A DNA stretch of 21,712 nucleotides. Source: CAZFLM01 sp964519955. GTDB lineage: Bacteria > Armatimonadota > Chthonomonadetes > Chthonomonadales > CAJBBX01. The stretch covers positions 1-21,712 of the forward strand of contig CAZFLM010000094.1 of the NCBI GenBank assembly GCA_964519955.1. Direction: 5' to 3'. A model generated the notes under the pieces. That model searched no databases, had not been told where the DNA came from, and saw only the letters and a program-made list of their open reading frames with translations. Numbering within the stretch: position 1 is the first letter of the stretch; the number at the start of each line of letters is the position of its first letter. Of this stretch, positions 6,966-13,909 are shown in pieces. The position numbers and the translations under genes were made by a program.

Positions 6966-7621
6966 CGATTCACCTCACTGTATGATGCAGGGATTATGCG
7001 GATCGTGCCGGCGCCGCCGCCGGCGTTGTCGTCGCCGCCCATCGTCGCGTCCAGGACCACCGGCGTTGCGACCACGGTGCCTGTCTCCGCGTCCACATGG
7101 GTGGCCCACGCCGGCATAAGCGTTCCGGTGCGGGCGTGCTGCACGGGCTCCACCGACCAGCGGACCTTCGGCGGGCGCACAAGGACGGCGAGCTGGGCTC
7201 TCGGCGCCGCACGGCGCTTGCGCGGCCGGATGGTGGGTTCGACGCCGGATCCGGCGGCCGCGCCCCCCGCTGCGAGCCTGGCCGGGGCAATGTCGCCTCC
7301 AGACGGGCGCTCGATGGAAGGTTGGCCGGTGCCCGCGTTCGCAACCACGGGCGGCGGCGCCGGATTGGACACGGTCGGCGCGCTCGCCGGCGCCGGGCCG
7401 ATGGCGGCTGGCCTCGGCCACAGGACGACGGTCAGCAGGCCCGCCAGTGCGAGCGTGCCGAACGCCGGGGCCAGGCGCCAGGCGGAGCGCGGCGGGCGCT
7501 GGAGGAGCGCGCGCTCGGCAAGCCCCATGGGCGCCGGCCTGTCGGGCTGGCACTCGGCGGCGAGCCGCAGCAGCGCTTCGATGCGTTCGACGCCGGTCGG
7601 TTCGGTGTCAGTTCGGTTCAT
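6962..7621 (-). CDS. Membrane anti-sigma-like protein (no zinc finger)
   Basis: This is a 219-residue predicted single-pass membrane protein. I chose ATG at 7621 because GAGGAG lies 8 nt upstream and the start overlaps the sigma-factor stop by 4 nt. Residues 1-45 form a short cytoplasmic helical part (GVERIEALLRLAAECQPDRP). A transmembrane helix spans about 48-69. A long Pro/Ala/Gly-rich linker (70-140) and an extracytoplasmic tail (about 141-219, with QLAVLVRPPKVRWSVEPV) follow. No H-x3-C-x2-C zinc motif is present. Position after an ECF gene and the topology support an anti-sigma role; sequence alone would not. The stop overlaps the STN-protein ATG. The longer reading frame upstream lies within the sigma gene and is not used. 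Confidence 0.72.
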   Translation of the reverse strand: MNRTDTEPTGVERIEALLRLAAECQPDRPAPMGLAERALLQRPPRSAWRLAPAFGTLALAGLLTVVLWPRPAAIGPAPASAPTVSNPAPPPVVANAGTGQPSIERPSGGDIAPARLAAGGAAAGSGVEPTIRPRKRRAAPRAQLAVLVRPPKVRWSVEPVQHARTGTLMPAWATHVDAETGTVVATPVVLDATMGGDDNAGGGAGTIRIIPASYSEVNR

Positions 7622-8214
7622 ACTCGGCACTCCTCTGCGCCACGCTGCTCCGCATCGACCGGCAGGATGTCGACCAGACCTCGCAGCTTGCCTTCGAGGC
7701 GCTTCAGGCCGGCTCGGGTCCTGCTGCGCAGTGTGCTCTCCTGGACGCCTTCGAGGCGCGCGATCTCGGTGAGGGTGAACCCCTCCATGTAGTGCAGCCA
7801 GATCGGCACCCGCTGCGGCTCGGGCAGGCCGGCCACGGCCTCGCGCACCTGTCTGCACAGATCGCGATGGGCGGCGTCGTCTTCCACCGACCCGGCCGGC
7901 TCGGATTGCCCCGTCCAGGAACTCCAGTTGATCACCCGCCGCCGCCACGCGGAGCGCCGGTAGTCGTGCGCCGCGTTGACGGCGATGCGGCAGAGCCAGG
8001 CTTCGACAGGCGCGTCCGACCGGTACGTGTGGCGAGCGGCGTAGGCTCGCACGATCGCTTCCTGCACCAGGTCGTCGGCGTCCGAGCCCCGGGCGACGGA
8101 GGCGACAACGCGCCACAGACGATCGCGGTGCTCCTCGCACAGGCGTGCGAACGCCAACCGATCGCCGGTAATCGCCGTCCCGCCTCGATCGTCGTCGATC
8201 TGCGACTTGCTCAA
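7618..8214 (-). CDS. ECF-family RNA polymerase sigma factor (module B), TTG start
   Basis: This is a 198-residue group IV sigma factor. Translation most likely begins at a TTG codon (8212-8214): GGAGGA sits 6 nt upstream, and no ATG is available that keeps the conserved N-terminus. Sigma2 spans about 27-92 (DADDLVQEAIVRAYA, VEAWLCRIAVNAAHDYRR). Sigma4 spans about 122-176 (LPEPQRVPIWLHYMEGFTLT, then helix-turn-helix IARLEGVQESTLRSRTRAGL). It heads a minus-strand operon with the anti-sigma-like and STN/zinc-ribbon genes, all joined by 4-nt overlaps. A 10-bp direct repeat lies just upstream. Sequence differs clearly from the other ECF factor in the window, so this is not a recent duplicate. Confidence 0.94.
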   Translation of the reverse strand: MSKSQIDDDRGGTAITGDRLAFARLCEEHRDRLWRVVASVARGSDADDLVQEAIVRAYAARHTYRSDAPVEAWLCRIAVNAAHDYRRSAWRRRVINWSSWTGQSEPAGSVEDDAAHRDLCRQVREAVAGLPEPQRVPIWLHYMEGFTLTEIARLEGVQESTLRSRTRAGLKRLEGKLRGLVDILPVDAEQRGAEECRV

Positions 8215-8237
8215 GCGCGCTCCTCCAAACCCTATGA

Positions 8238-8268
8238 CGAGACAGGCTCACGAATCCGCGAGACAGGC
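8238..8268. promoter_or_regulatory. 10-bp direct repeat upstream of ECF gene
   Basis: CGAGACAGGC occurs at 8238-8247 and again at 8259-8268, start to start 21 bp (two helical turns). The proximal copy is 23 bp from the TTG start of the ECF sigma gene. The spacing places both copies on the same DNA face, as in tandem binding sites for a regulator. It could also be part of the sigma factor's own promoter. No canonical -35/-10 pair was recognised. Confidence 0.4.
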
Positions 8269-8370
8269 GCCCAGATCGTCTCGGCAAGGCCTGAGTGGTG
8301 CGTCGGGGTACTGGTGCTGGGGGCGCCGCCGGGCGCCGGGGTAGGGCGAAGTAGGGCACGGTCGCCACAA

Positions 8371-8407
8371 AGAGGCCCCCCGCGTTCGCCCGCTGCGGGG
8401 GGCCTCT
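8371..8407 (-). terminator. Rho-independent-like hairpin after BON-like gene
   Basis: A perfect 13-bp stem (AGAGGCCCCCCGC at 8371-8383, GCGGGGGGCCTCT at 8395-8407) closes an 11-nt loop. It lies 16 nt beyond the stop of the BON-like gene on the minus strand, followed in that direction by TTGTGG, only a weak U-tract. It separates that gene from the ECF operon 157 bp further on. Confidence 0.8.
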
Positions 8408-8423
8408 CTGCGTTCCGTCGGGA

Positions 8424-8666
8424 CTACGCCGCGGGCTTGACCTCCCAGATCAGCTCGCGGACCCCATCTTGGCTTCTGACCAACCTACGGATGAGTTCGA
8501 TCTCCGAGTCCAGATCGATTTCGGGATGGGTGCGGAGCCGGTACACCTCGCCCCGCATGTAGCAGACACCGTGCATGATGCGGATGTCGAGCCGGCTGCA
8601 ATCCACGTAACGCTTGACCAACTCACGCTGCACGGATCTCAGCGTCCGTGCATCCTCCACAGGCAT
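8424..8666 (-). CDS. Small BON-like domain protein
   Basis: This is a predicted 80-residue protein with no signal peptide. The frame is open to 8828, but I chose ATG at 8666 because GGGAG lies 7 nt upstream and the folded part starts here. The pattern is an N-terminal helix (TLRSVQRELVKRYVD), a strand, MHGVCYMRGEV, a second helix (DLDSEIELIRRLVRSQDGVR) and a final strand ELIWEV. It resembles a BON domain (helix, strand, GxVxLxGxV turn, helix ending at GV, strand). BON domains bind membranes or ligands in larger exported proteins; free-standing cytoplasmic versions are known but poorly understood. It has its own terminator and stands between the Zn-efflux operon and the ECF operon. The fold assignment is a pattern match only. 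Confidence 0.68.
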   Translation of the reverse strand: MPVEDARTLRSVQRELVKRYVDCSRLDIRIMHGVCYMRGEVYRLRTHPEIDLDSEIELIRRLVRSQDGVRELIWEVKPAA

Positions 8667-8891
8667 GGCGGCACTCCCGGGGTTCCTCGCCCCCTCGCCC
8701 TGTGCAGAAACAGGCGCATCGTGCTGCCGAATCCGTGGCTTCCGAACCTGGCCACGGTGCGAGCGGCAGCAGGTCGACGGATGTTGGGTGTGGCACTGCG
8801 CCATGTGCGCTCCGGGAGGCGGATACACCCTTGGAGCGCGACGAGTGCCGTGCCTATCCTATATGACGATTGTCGGACAGATATGTTTCAC

Positions 8892-11288
8892 CTACACAGC
8901 CCGAAGCCGCAGGGCGTTTGCCGTTACGAGAAGCGACACGCCGACGTCCCCGACGACCGCGAGCCAGAGCGGGAGGCCGACGACGATGGCCGCCACGATG
9001 AGGGCGCCCTTCGTGGCCAGCGCGACGGCGATGTTCTGCTTCACGATCGTGTGCGTGCGCCGGCTGAGGCCGATGAGGTAGGGCAGGGGGCTGAGGTCCT
9101 GGCCCAGCAGCGCGACGTCGGCGGTCTCCAGGGCCGTATCCGACGCGGCCGCGCCCATCGCGATTCCGACATTGGCCGCGGCGAGCGCAGGGGCGTCGTT
9201 GATGCCGTCGCCGACCATCGCGACGGGGCCGTGCTGCTGCTGGTAGTCGCGCACGAGCGCGAGCTTCTCGTCGGGGAGCAGGCACGCCTTGAACTCGCTG
9301 ATCCCTGCCTTCTCCGCGACCTGCGCCGCGACGTGCACATTGTCGCCGGTCAGCATCACCTGGCGCGCGATGCCCAGGCGCGTGAGGTCGCGGAGCGTCT
9401 CGGCCACACCGTCGCGCGGTGCGTCGGAGAGCAGGATCAGTCCCAGCGCGTGCTGGTCGTCCGCAAGGATCACCGTCGTCTTCGCCGTCGCCTCAGCCTG
9501 GCTCAGGTGCACCCGCGCCCCGTCCAGCTCGATGCCTCGCGAAGCCATCAGGGCCGGGTTGCCGAGCCAGTACGTCGTGCCCTGCACGCTGGCCGATGCC
9601 CCGAGCCCCGGGAGGGCGCGGTAGTCGGTGACTGCCTGTGTGAGGCAGCAGGCGTCGGCCGGTTGGTCCGCGAATGCGGCCGCGAGCGGGTGCTCCGAGT
9701 GGCGCTCGATCGCTCCGGCGATGCGCAGCAAGTCGCGGGCTGGCAGGCTGTCGAGGGGGATCACGTCGTCGATGCGGAACCGCGCGTGCGTGAGCGTGCC
9801 GGTCTTGTCGAAGAGGACGGTGCGGATGCGACCCAGCTCTTCGAGGAATGCGCCACCCTTGACGAGCGCGCCGCGGCGGGCGGCCTGGCCGATAGCGGTG
9901 ACCACGGCGACGGGTGTCGAGATGACGAGCGCGCAGGGGCACGAGATGAGCAGGAGCGCGAGCGCACGAAGCAGCCAGGCCGTCCACAGGTGCGGCGGCG
10001 CGTCCTGGCCGTGAGCGACGGCCCAGGCCGTGATGGCGGCGGGAGGCCCGACCGCGACGGTGGCCGCCAGACCCGTGACGCAGGGCGTGTACTTGCGTGC
10101 GAAGCGGTCGATCGTCCGCTGGATCGGGGCGCGCTGAGCCTGCGCCTCCTCGACGCGATGCACGATCCGCGAGAGCAGCGAGTCGCGCAGCACGCTGGTG
10201 ACCTCGATGCTGAGCGCGCCTTCGCCATTCAGCGTTCCGGCGTACACCGCATCGCCCGTCGCCCTGGTCACAGGCACGCTCTCGCCGGTGATGGGCGCCT
10301 GGTTCACGTCGGATGCGCCCCCGGTCACGATGCCGTCGAGTGGGATGCGCTCTCCGGGCTTGACGAGGAGCTGCTCGCCGAGGCGGACCTGCTCGACCGG
10401 CACCTGGAACTCGCCGCGCCCGCGGACCACGGTGGCGCTCTTCGGTGTGAGGTCGATCAGGGCGCCGATGGAGCGCCGCGTGCGCTCCATGGCGCCGGCC
10501 TGAAGCAGGTTGCCGATGGAGAAGAGCGTGACGACCGTGGCGCCCTCGGTCCACTCGCCGATGGCCGCCGCGCCGATGACTGCGATGGTCATCAGCGAGT
10601 TCATGTCGACCTCGCGGTTCCGCGCGGCCAACCAGGCGGCTCGGGCCGTGCTGTAGCCGCCGATGGCGATGGCGAGAGCGAGGAGGTCTGCGGCGGCGGT
10701 CCTATGGCCGCTCGCCTGCACGGCCGCTCCCGCGATGGTGAGGATGGTGGCGAGCATGGTCGCGATCAGGCGGCGGCGCTCCACCCACCAGGCGACCAGG
10801 CCACTGGCCGGCTCGCGCTGCGTCCGACGCTGATCGTCGCCGGTGGCCAGGATGACGCGGGCGCGCGCGCCATGGGCCGAGACGAGCCGGACGATCTCGG
10901 GGCAACTCGTCTTGCCGCGCTCGAACTCGACATGCAACTGGGCGGTGGCGAAGCTGGATGCCGCCCACAGCACGCCCGGCAGACGCGAGACGCCGCGCTC
11001 GATGGAGGCCGCGCAGTCGGGGCAGTCGACGTCGCGCAGCTCGAACGTGACGTGGTCGATGCGCTCGGCGAGGTCGGCCCCGATGCGCCGGGCTTCGCCC
11101 TCGATGCGCGCAAGGGTGACGGTGTCCGGATCGTACTCGACGCGGATCGAGGTGCGGGCGTTGTTGACGGCGGCTCCGCGGATGCCCTTGATGCGGGCCA
11201 ACTCCTCCTGCAGCTCCCGGATGCACCGGTCGCAGTCGGGGCCGACGTCGAGGCTGAGCGGCAGCTCAACCGTGCGCATCTGGTCCAT
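8892..11288 (-). CDS. Zn/Cd/Pb-translocating P1B-2 ATPase
   Basis: This is a 798-residue heavy-metal efflux ATPase of the inner membrane. Two N-terminal metal-binding HMA domains carry DCDRC (C19, C22) and DCPDC (C89, C92); the acidic residue before the first Cys is typical of Zn/Cd-type domains. The order of motifs is canonical: TGES (334-337), CPC in the membrane (450-452), phosphorylation site DKTGT (494-498), SEHP (531-534), TGDN (647-650) and GDGINDAP (693-700). The C-terminal helices hold N752, K760 and D781-x-G783, the P1B-2 signature for Zn2+, Cd2+ or Pb2+ rather than Cu+. The ATG overlaps the stop of the SmtB-like regulator gene by 1 nt (TGATG), so the two are translationally coupled and metal-inducible. 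Family very sure; the exact metal preference is inferred. Confidence 0.97.
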   Translation of the reverse strand: MDQMRTVELPLSLDVGPDCDRCIRELQEELARIKGIRGAAVNNARTSIRVEYDPDTVTLARIEGEARRIGADLAERIDHVTFELRDVDCPDCAASIERGVSRLPGVLWAASSFATAQLHVEFERGKTSCPEIVRLVSAHGARARVILATGDDQRRTQREPASGLVAWWVERRRLIATMLATILTIAGAAVQASGHRTAAADLLALAIAIGGYSTARAAWLAARNREVDMNSLMTIAVIGAAAIGEWTEGATVVTLFSIGNLLQAGAMERTRRSIGALIDLTPKSATVVRGRGEFQVPVEQVRLGEQLLVKPGERIPLDGIVTGGASDVNQAPITGESVPVTRATGDAVYAGTLNGEGALSIEVTSVLRDSLLSRIVHRVEEAQAQRAPIQRTIDRFARKYTPCVTGLAATVAVGPPAAITAWAVAHGQDAPPHLWTAWLLRALALLLISCPCALVISTPVAVVTAIGQAARRGALVKGGAFLEELGRIRTVLFDKTGTLTHARFRIDDVIPLDSLPARDLLRIAGAIERHSEHPLAAAFADQPADACCLTQAVTDYRALPGLGASASVQGTTYWLGNPALMASRGIELDGARVHLSQAEATAKTTVILADDQHALGLILLSDAPRDGVAETLRDLTRLGIARQVMLTGDNVHVAAQVAEKAGISEFKACLLPDEKLALVRDYQQQHGPVAMVGDGINDAPALAAANVGIAMGAAASDTALETADVALLGQDLSPLPYLIGLSRRTHTIVKQNIAVALATKGALIVAAIVVGLPLWLAVVGDVGVSLLVTANALRLRAV

Positions 11289-11650
11289 CAGCGGCTCTCC
11301 CGCACGTGCTCGATGCCCTGGGCGAACAGCCTCTCTATGTGGCCGTCGTCGAGTGAGTAGTAGATCATGCGGCCATCGCGGCGGTGCTTAACGAGGCGCA
11401 GGTTGCGCAGCGTGCGGAGGTGGTGGGACGTAGCCGACTGCGAGAGCCCGATCAGGTCGGACAGGTCGCCGACGCAGAACTCGGACTGCGAGAGCGCCTC
11501 GACGATGCGCAGGCGTGTGGTATCGGAGAGGGCGGCGAACAGCTCGGCGAGGCGTTCCAGCGTGTCGAGATCGGTGAGGGGCGTGCGCAGGCGGCAGGCT
11601 TCCCGGATGTGGCGAATGACCTCAGCGGACGGCAGCGGTGAGCGGATCAA
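11288..11650 (-). CDS. SmtB-like (ArsR family) zinc-responsive repressor
   Basis: This is a 120-residue winged-helix repressor. The recognition segment is FCVGDLSDLIGLSQSATSHH (about 58-77), followed by LRTLRNLRLVKHRRDGRMIYYSL, very like cyanobacterial SmtB. The four alpha-5 Zn ligands of SmtB are conserved with exact spacing: D102, H104, H115 and E118. The alpha-3 site keeps only one cysteine (C59), so it is not the CadC/ArsR Cys-type sensor. It should bind its own promoter and release DNA when Zn (or Cd) rises, allowing expression of the coupled efflux ATPase. GGAGG lies 9 nt before the ATG, inside a GGAGGCCTCC palindrome. Family and regulatory role are well supported. Confidence 0.95.
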   Translation of the reverse strand: MIRSPLPSAEVIRHIREACRLRTPLTDLDTLERLAELFAALSDTTRLRIVEALSQSEFCVGDLSDLIGLSQSATSHHLRTLRNLRLVKHRRDGRMIYYSLDDGHIERLFAQGIEHVRESR

Positions 11651-11982
11651 GGATGGAGGCCTCCATATATGAACGTATGCTCATGCGTGCATGGGTAAGT
11701 GTACCACACGCAGCCCCAGTCTGCGCCGCCGCGGATTTTTGGGGACTGGCGTGCGCACTGGCCCCGCCGCAGGTCCCGCCACGAACTTGGCGCGAGGGAG
11801 GCCGTCGAGCAGGAGCCCGGCCGCCCGGAGGCTAATAGGAGATGGCGAACGGGCGCGTGCGCGCGTACGTCTCGCTAGGTGTAGCCCAGCCAACACGAGT
11901 TGCCGCGGCGGCGGTGCGGCGCGTCCGCGCCGCGCTGCTTTGCGTCCACATCATCCGGATGGGCCGGAAACGGAACCGCCTC
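11651..11982. other. Intergenic region between Zn operon and HEAT-protein gene
   Basis: This 332-bp stretch separates the divergent Zn-efflux operon and HEAT-repeat gene. Its left end holds the ribosome-binding site and likely operator of the Zn operon. The rest has no credible gene. An 18-bp GC-rich palindrome (GCGGCGCG-TC-CGCGCCGC, 11916-11933) could form a hairpin in the leader of the plus-strand operon, but in such GC-rich DNA it may be chance. A plus-strand promoter must lie here, but I could not pick it out. Confidence 0.5.
11664..11689. promoter_or_regulatory. Probable SmtB-type operator
   Basis: The imperfect inverted repeat CATATATGA-N8-TCATGCGTG lies 14 bp upstream of the repressor start. 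Most mismatches between the two arms are transitions. It resembles the AT-rich ATATGAAC...TTCATAT operators bound by SmtB/CzrA/ZiaR repressors, and is a local AT-rich island in GC-rich DNA. The minus-strand -10 may overlap it (TCATAT), which would fit repression by occlusion. Confidence 0.6.
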
Positions 11983-13035
11983 ATGTCCTCGATCGCACGC
12001 ATCCTGGCCGTCGGCCTGCTGTTTGCCCTCGCCGCTCCCGCGCGCGCAGCCGCTCCGCTGGATGCTGTGGCGCTCTTCCGCGAGGAGATCGTGGACGTGA
12101 ACGCCCAGCTCAAGTGGCGCGGCGGCAAGCTGCCGGACGAGACTCTGCTGGCGGCCGCGGCCACCGGCGTCTCCTGGCGGCCCGATGTCTCCGGGGCGCC
12201 GCTCTTCCGCGAGGAGCGCAAGGTCCTGCGCTACACGACGCCCGAGCTGCGCCTGCGAGGCTTCAGTGCGGCGCGGCGCGGCGGGGACGACAAGGCGGCC
12301 TTCGCGTACGCGCTCTCGCTCGTGCTCGATCCGGCGCCATCCGGCCTCGGCTGGCTCGACGCCTACGACTACCTGTGCCAGTACGACGACAGCTTCGACA
12401 AGGTGCTGATCGGCGTTCTGCAGGCGCCGGACAAGCTGCCGCTGCTCGCCTCGTACCAGTACGCCGTCGCCGACGTGCTGGTGCATCGCGGCTCTGTCCG
12501 CCTACTGGCAATGCTCCTCACGCTTGCCGATTCCGGGGATGTCTACCTGCGCAGCCGCGCCGTGGCTGCGCTTGGCGTGGCCGCGAACCGCCAGCGCGGG
12601 GCTGGGGCCGGCGGCGGGCTGCACGTCATCCTGCGGCAGCAGACGCTGAGCGCGGGGCAGAGGCGCATGGTGGATGCCGTGCTGCAGCGCGCGGCCGGCG
12701 ATGGCTCGGTGCGCGTGCGAGCCGCGGCGGCGCTGGCGCTCGGGCTGGCGGGCGACGAGGACGCGATCCCGCTGCTGGAGCGGCTGATGAAGGACCCCGC
12801 CTGCCTGCGCACCCCCGCCGGCGGCAAGGACCGGATGACGCTGGCGTTCCCCGTGCGGGCGGAGGCGGCGGCCGCGCTCGCACGGCTAGGTCGCGAGCAG
12901 GCGCCCGTGGGCGGCACGTTCCAGGGCTCCGAGCTGAAGAAGGCCCTCCGGGGCACCGCCGACGTGTCGAAGGAACTGGCGCCGCGCCGCGGGGTGAAGA
13001 CGTCGGGCGTTACGTTCCATGACGGGGTCTGGTAG
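11983..13035 (+). CDS. Exported HEAT-repeat protein
   Basis: This is a predicted 350-residue protein with signal peptide residues 1-22 (ILAVGLLFALAAPARA). I prefer ATG 11983; ATG 11959 would lengthen the basic N-region (MGRKRNRL) and is a fair alternative, as neither has a strong ribosome-binding site. The middle and C-terminal parts contain HEAT/Armadillo-like helical pairs, best seen at about 186-203 (VYLRSRAVAALGVAANR), 240-271 (VRVRAAAALALGLAGDEDAI) and 290-305 (VRAEAAAALARLG). Such repeats form scaffold surfaces for protein binding. It precedes a sugar ABC permease by 31 bp and may be co-transcribed with it. No catalytic motif was seen; role unknown. Confidence 0.78.
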   Translation: MSSIARILAVGLLFALAAPARAAAPLDAVALFREEIVDVNAQLKWRGGKLPDETLLAAAATGVSWRPDVSGAPLFREERKVLRYTTPELRLRGFSAARRGGDDKAAFAYALSLVLDPAPSGLGWLDAYDYLCQYDDSFDKVLIGVLQAPDKLPLLASYQYAVADVLVHRGSVRLLAMLLTLADSGDVYLRSRAVAALGVAANRQRGAGAGGGLHVILRQQTLSAGQRRMVDAVLQRAAGDGSVRVRAAAALALGLAGDEDAIPLLERLMKDPACLRTPAGGKDRMTLAFPVRAEAAAALARLGREQAPVGGTFQGSELKKALRGTADVSKELAPRRGVKTSGVTFHDGVW

Positions 13036-13066
13036 AGCATCTGCGCCGCGAATCGGTGGAGGCTTC

Positions 13067-13906
13067 ATGCAGGCTCGAACCGTTCGTCCCTTCCTGACCG
13101 GAGCCGCGACCTACGCCTGCCTGCTGGTGGTGGCGGGGGTCTTCCTCGCCCCCTTCGCCTGGATGGTGTCGACCTCCCTCAAGGCGGAGGCGCAGGTCTT
13201 CAGCGAGGCGGTCGTCTGGGTGCCGCGCCCGGTGCGCTGGAGCAACTACCCCGAGGCGCTCGCCTCGTTCCCATTCCTGCTCTACCTGCGCAACACGCTC
13301 CTCGTCGCCACGCTGACCACGATCGGCACGGTGCTCTCGGCCGCGCTGCCGGCATACGGCTTCTCGCGCATCCGCTGGAAGGGCCGCGACGCGCTGTTCG
13401 TGCTGCTGCTCGCCACGATCATGCTGCCCGCGCAGGTGACGCTGATCCCGCTCTTCCTCGTGTTCCGCTGGCTGGGCTGGACCGGCACGTTCCTGCCGCT
13501 GGTGGTGCCGCCGTTCCTGGGCAGCGCGTTCTCCATCTTCCTGCTGCGGCAGTTCTTCCTCACCATCCCGATGGAGCTGAGCGACGCCGCCCGCATCGAC
13601 GGGTGCTCGGAGCTGGGCATCCTCTGGCGAATCGTGACCCCCATGGCGCGCCCAGCGATCGCGACGGTGGCCCTCTTCGCGTTCACGGGCGCCTGGATGG
13701 ACTTCCTCAACCCGCTGGTCTACCTCCACGACGAGAGCAACTACACGCTGGCGCTCGGCCTCCAGGCGTTCCTCGGGCGCCACAACAGCGAGTGGGCGCT
13801 CCTGATGGCAGCCAGCGCCGTCATCACGCTGCCGATGCTCGTGCTCTTCTTCTTCGCGCAGCGCACCTTCATCAAGGGGATCGCTCTCAGCGGTCTGAAG
13901 GGATAG
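13067..13906 (+). CDS. CUT1 sugar ABC transporter permease (MalG/UgpE-like)
   Basis: This is a 279-residue inner-membrane permease with six predicted transmembrane helices. ATG 13067 was chosen over 13019 because GGAGG (13058-13062) lies 4 nt upstream. The cytoplasmic EAA loop that docks the ATPase is clear (MELSDAARIDGCSELGILWR, followed by IVTPMARPAI). The C-terminal FFFAQRTFIKGIALSGLKG is the usual ending of MalG/LacG/UgpE-type subunits. It would import an oligosaccharide or glycoside together with a MalF-type permease, a binding protein and an ATPase, none of which is in the window. Its stop is 3 nt before the secreted glycosidase ATG, so enzyme and uptake are probably co-expressed. The ATPase is often encoded elsewhere in CUT1 systems; absence of MalF and the binding protein is unusual. 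Confidence 0.94.
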   Translation: MQARTVRPFLTGAATYACLLVVAGVFLAPFAWMVSTSLKAEAQVFSEAVVWVPRPVRWSNYPEALASFPFLLYLRNTLLVATLTTIGTVLSAALPAYGFSRIRWKGRDALFVLLLATIMLPAQVTLIPLFLVFRWLGWTGTFLPLVVPPFLGSAFSIFLLRQFFLTIPMELSDAARIDGCSELGILWRIVTPMARPAIATVALFAFTGAWMDFLNPLVYLHDESNYTLALGLQAFLGRHNSEWALLMAASAVITLPMLVLFFFAQRTFIKGIALSGLKG

Positions 13907-13909
13907 CCG

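Noticed and set aside
6962..8368. A 468-codon minus-strand frame joining the anti-sigma-like gene to upstream sequence
   Set aside because: Its upstream part overlaps the ECF sigma gene in another frame and is Arg-rich; the internal ATG at 7621 has a good ribosome-binding site and overlaps the sigma stop.
8469..11360. A 963-codon open frame on the plus strand
   Set aside because: It is antisense to the P1B ATPase, whose motifs are all in place; the plus-strand product is Asp/Arg/His low complexity.
11916..11933. 18-bp GC-only palindrome as an operator
   Set aside because: Perfect GC-only palindromes are expected by chance in this composition, and nothing nearby supports a binding site.
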